A DNA stretch of 8,614 nt from positions 1 to 8,614 of the forward strand of contig OMRJ01000224.1 in NCBI GenBank assembly GCA_900313475.1, given 5' to 3'. Both the position numbers and the translations under genes were made by a program. The DNA comes from an uncultured Eubacteriales bacterium (lineage in GTDB: Bacteria > Bacillota > Clostridia > Oscillospirales > Acutalibacteraceae). A model generated the notes under the pieces. It searched no databases, had not been told where the DNA came from, and saw only the letters and a list, made by a program, of their open reading frames with translations. Below are positions 7,041 to 8,614 of this stretch, in pieces. Position 1 is the stretch's first letter. Each line of letters begins with the position of its first letter.

Positions 7041-7883
7041 TTATTGTTCTGCGGTCGTTGACGTACCGTCCGGAACGCTTGCGATGTCCGTCTGCACGGT
7101 GTTGTCCGCTGCGGTTGATGCGGTTGATGCGGTTGCTGTCGCGCTCTGCGCGGTCGTTGCGGTTTCGGGTGCAGAGAGCGAACGCACGGCGCTGATATAA
7201 CGGCTGCCGTTTTCCTCCCGGAAGATCACCTTTTCGTATTTGTCAGGTTCGGGAGCGGAAAGGTCACCCGTTTCGCTGTTTTGGAGCCAGCGGTCGGAGT
7301 TGACAAGACCGACCGTGACCGTGACGGAATTGCCTTTTTTTTCGACGTCGGTCACTTTCGGCGTATAAATAGGCGTAAGACTCGTGATTGGGATATAGTA
7401 TGCGTTTTCGGTTGTGTTGTAGGTAAATTCATAGCCGTAACCCTGAACGGTCATATGCTCGATCGTTCGCTGTTTCCCGAAAAAGCGAGTGAAAGCCGCT
7501 TCGACGGTTGCCGAGGGAACGATGAGTGAGCCCGATTTGTATTCAAAAGAATTCGGGTTTTCCGCATCGCTTATAACGCTCCATACCGACATTTCGACAA
7601 GCTCTTTCATGTCGGCGCCCGTTATGTCGTCAAACGGGGCAATGTCGATTGCCGCCGCGGAGATAAGAACCGAAGCGTATTCGTTGAATTCTTTCTGTTT
7701 TTTTTGTGCGGTAAAGTCACCGATTTTGTTAACCGCGAAAATTATGCTGCACACAAGTCCGACTGCTGCAAAAAATATGACGATAAGTCCTGCCGCGAGG
7801 CTGCTTTTTTTTCTGCCGCCTTGTGTCGGCTGTTCTTTTATTTCTTCGTTTCCGGCTGTGATTCCGTGGTTTTCTTCATTCAT
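7041..7883 (-). CDS. Single-pass membrane protein of unknown function, partner of the M23 peptidase
   Basis: I do not recognise a named family. The 280 residues comprise a polar cytoplasmic N-terminus (1-28) ending in GGRKKSS, one transmembrane helix (about 29-51, LAAGLIVIFFAAVGLVCS and onward), an extracytoplasmic domain (about 52-240) and a tail of nearly only Ala, Thr and Ser (241-280). The basic RKK before the helix predicts N-inside, C-outside topology. The outer domain starts with a charged helix (TAQKKQKEFNEYA) and continues with alternating beta-type segments, including YYIPITSLTPIYTPKVTDV. No catalytic motif is apparent. Its ATG has AAGGAGG (7891-7897) 7 nt ahead, and it begins 18 bp after the M23 peptidase stop, so the two are surely co-transcribed. 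A wall-facing role beside the hydrolase, for example as an adaptor or regulator, is inference from context only. Confidence 0.88.
   Translation of the reverse strand: MNEENHGITAGNEEIKEQPTQGGRKKSSLAAGLIVIFFAAVGLVCSIIFAVNKIGDFTAQKKQKEFNEYASVLISAAAIDIAPFDDITGADMKELVEMSVWSVISDAENPNSFEYKSGSLIVPSATVEAAFTRFFGKQRTIEHMTVQGYGYEFTYNTTENAYYIPITSLTPIYTPKVTDVEKKGNSVTVTVGLVNSDRWLQNSETGDLSAPEPDKYEKVIFREENGSRYISAVRSLSAPETATTAQSATATASTASTAADNTVQTDIASVPDGTSTTAEQ
7111..7135 (-). repeat. 9-bp tandem repeat in the Ala/Thr/Ser tail
   Basis: On the plus strand GCGGTTGAT occurs twice in tandem, followed by a third partial copy (GCGGTTG). Being nine bases long it keeps frame and encodes the TAS-TAS-TAA units of the membrane protein's tail. 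Copy number could change by replication slippage without breaking the gene. Confidence 0.8.
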
Positions 7884-7901
7884 ATACTTTCCTCCTTCCG
7901 T

Positions 7902-8614
7902 TTATTTGAGTCCGAGATACGGCGACGGATTTATCCTGTTGCCGTTTGACTGCACCTCAAAGTGAAGATGCGGACCTGTTGCGTTGCCGGTCATGCCCAC
8001 ACGCGCTATCGGCTGCCCCGCATACACCTTTTCGCCGGCACTTACCGTCAGTGAGCCTGCAAGGCAGTGTGCATACAGAGTTTGCAGACCGTTGCCGTGG
8101 TCTATCTTGACATAGTATCCGTAGCTTGAATGCGTGCCCGCGACAACAACCGTGCCCTCCGCCGCCGCAACGACGAGCTTGCCGAGGCTTGTGCCCGTTG
8201 CGGAGCCGATGTCGATGCCTGCGTGAAGTCTGCCCCAACGGTAACCGTAGGGTGAGTTGATGTTTGTGGCGTTAACTGCGGGCCAGATGAACATTCCGCC
8301 CTGTGACGGAGTTACCGTGTAGCTTTCGTCGGGCGCGCGCGTGCCGACCTGAACACGTTTGTCCACAGGTTCTTTTACCGTAATGCGCGACACTTCCTCG
8401 CTTGACACTTTTTTGCCGTCGATGTATGTTACAAGGCTTGTGACCTGGTCTGTACCGTTTGAACCGTTGAGTACCGTGCGCGACGAGCCTTGATAAAGAG
8501 CGTCGGACTGAAGCTCCACCGTTTTATACGGAATCGTTTCGGTCGAAACCTCGGTTTTTGTCACTTTTACGGTCAAAAAGCTTTTTGCGTCACTCACAAG
8601 CAACTTTTCTCCGA
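7902..8614 (-). CDS. M23 family peptidase with G5 domain, N-terminus cut by window edge
   Basis: Secreted or wall-associated zinc metalloendopeptidase of the LytM/lysostaphin type, expected to cleave peptidoglycan cross-bridges or stem peptides. The 236 visible residues, counted from the first Gly, hold a G5 domain (about 16-91, ending PVDKRVQVGT), which in other proteins binds cell-wall sugars, a short linker, and the M23 domain (about 108-236). The zinc and catalytic residues are all present: HAGID (His130, Asp134), YAH (His182) and HLH in GPHLHFE (His215, His217). An active enzyme is therefore likely, unlike the degenerate M23 proteins that only scaffold. The frame stays open to the right edge; the TTG at 8601-8603 is internal, not a start. 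The visible beginning (GEKLLVSDAKSFL) resembles the end of a LysM-type repeat, so LysM domains and a signal or membrane segment probably lie upstream. It is followed 18 bp later by the membrane protein gene in the same operon. Confidence 0.93.
   Translation of the reverse strand, partial: GEKLLVSDAKSFLTVKVTKTEVSTETIPYKTVELQSDALYQGSSRTVLNGSNGTDQVTSLVTYIDGKKVSSEEVSRITVKEPVDKRVQVGTRAPDESYTVTPSQGGMFIWPAVNATNINSPYGYRWGRLHAGIDIGSATGTSLGKLVVAAAEGTVVVAGTHSSYGYYVKIDHGNGLQTLYAHCLAGSLTVSAGEKVYAGQPIARVGMTGNATGPHLHFEVQSNGNRINPSPYLGLK

Noticed and set aside
7489..7965. 158-codon open frame on the plus strand with hydrophobic stretches
   Set aside because: It is the complement of the membrane protein gene; its hydrophobic runs mirror that gene's transmembrane coding stretch.
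8601..8603. TTG as the start of the M23 peptidase
   Set aside because: The frame remains open to the window edge and the residues upstream (GEK) continue a plausible domain, so this is an internal Leu codon.
1..8614. Mobile element, CRISPR array, tRNA or rRNA
   Set aside because: No transposase or integrase, no regularly spaced repeats, and no tRNA- or rRNA-like stretch was seen; nearly all the DNA is accounted for by six genes.

Overview
The window looks like chromosomal DNA from a low-to-mid GC Gram-positive bacterium, most likely a clostridial anaerobe of the Oscillospiraceae/Ruminococcaceae kind. The evidence is indirect. Shine-Dalgarno sites are strong AGGAGG-type, two starts are TTG or GTG, AT-rich gaps separate genes of moderate GC, and a G5-plus-M23 cell-wall hydrolase sits beside an uncharacterised single-pass membrane protein. 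No rRNA, tRNA, phage, transposon or CRISPR was seen. The species cannot be named from this sequence.

Layout. Five of the six genes are on the minus strand. At the left edge is the N-terminal 80% or so of murA (1-1027), which starts at a TTG and continues out of the window. A 247-bp gap upstream of it (1028-1274) holds a candidate promoter and two leader hairpins. Next come a GH78 alpha-L-rhamnosidase (1275-3491) and recG (3508-5577), transcribed in the order recG then rhamnosidase with a 16-bp gap. A 186-bp AT-rich divergent region (5578-5763) carries outward-facing promoters for recG and, on the plus strand, for a DUF2804-family gene (5764-6882), plus two perfect inverted repeats that could be operators. 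A bidirectional terminator (6982-7031) closes the DUF2804 gene and, from the other side, a two-gene cell-wall operon: an M23 peptidase with a G5 domain (7902 to the right edge, partial), then a membrane-anchored protein of unknown function (7041-7883).

How the genes fit together. murA (first committed step of peptidoglycan synthesis) and the G5/M23 hydrolase (peptidoglycan turnover) both concern the cell wall. recG is DNA-repair housekeeping. The rhamnosidase is a catabolic enzyme without a signal peptide, so it probably trims rhamnosides already imported; its position directly behind recG is the most unusual arrangement here. The DUF2804 gene appears to be its own transcription unit, with a strong promoter, ribosome site and terminator, but its function is unknown. 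I found no convincing multi-gene novel system. The items most worth following are the DUF2804 gene with its palindromic control region, the unknown membrane partner of the M23 hydrolase, and the recG-GH78 coupling.
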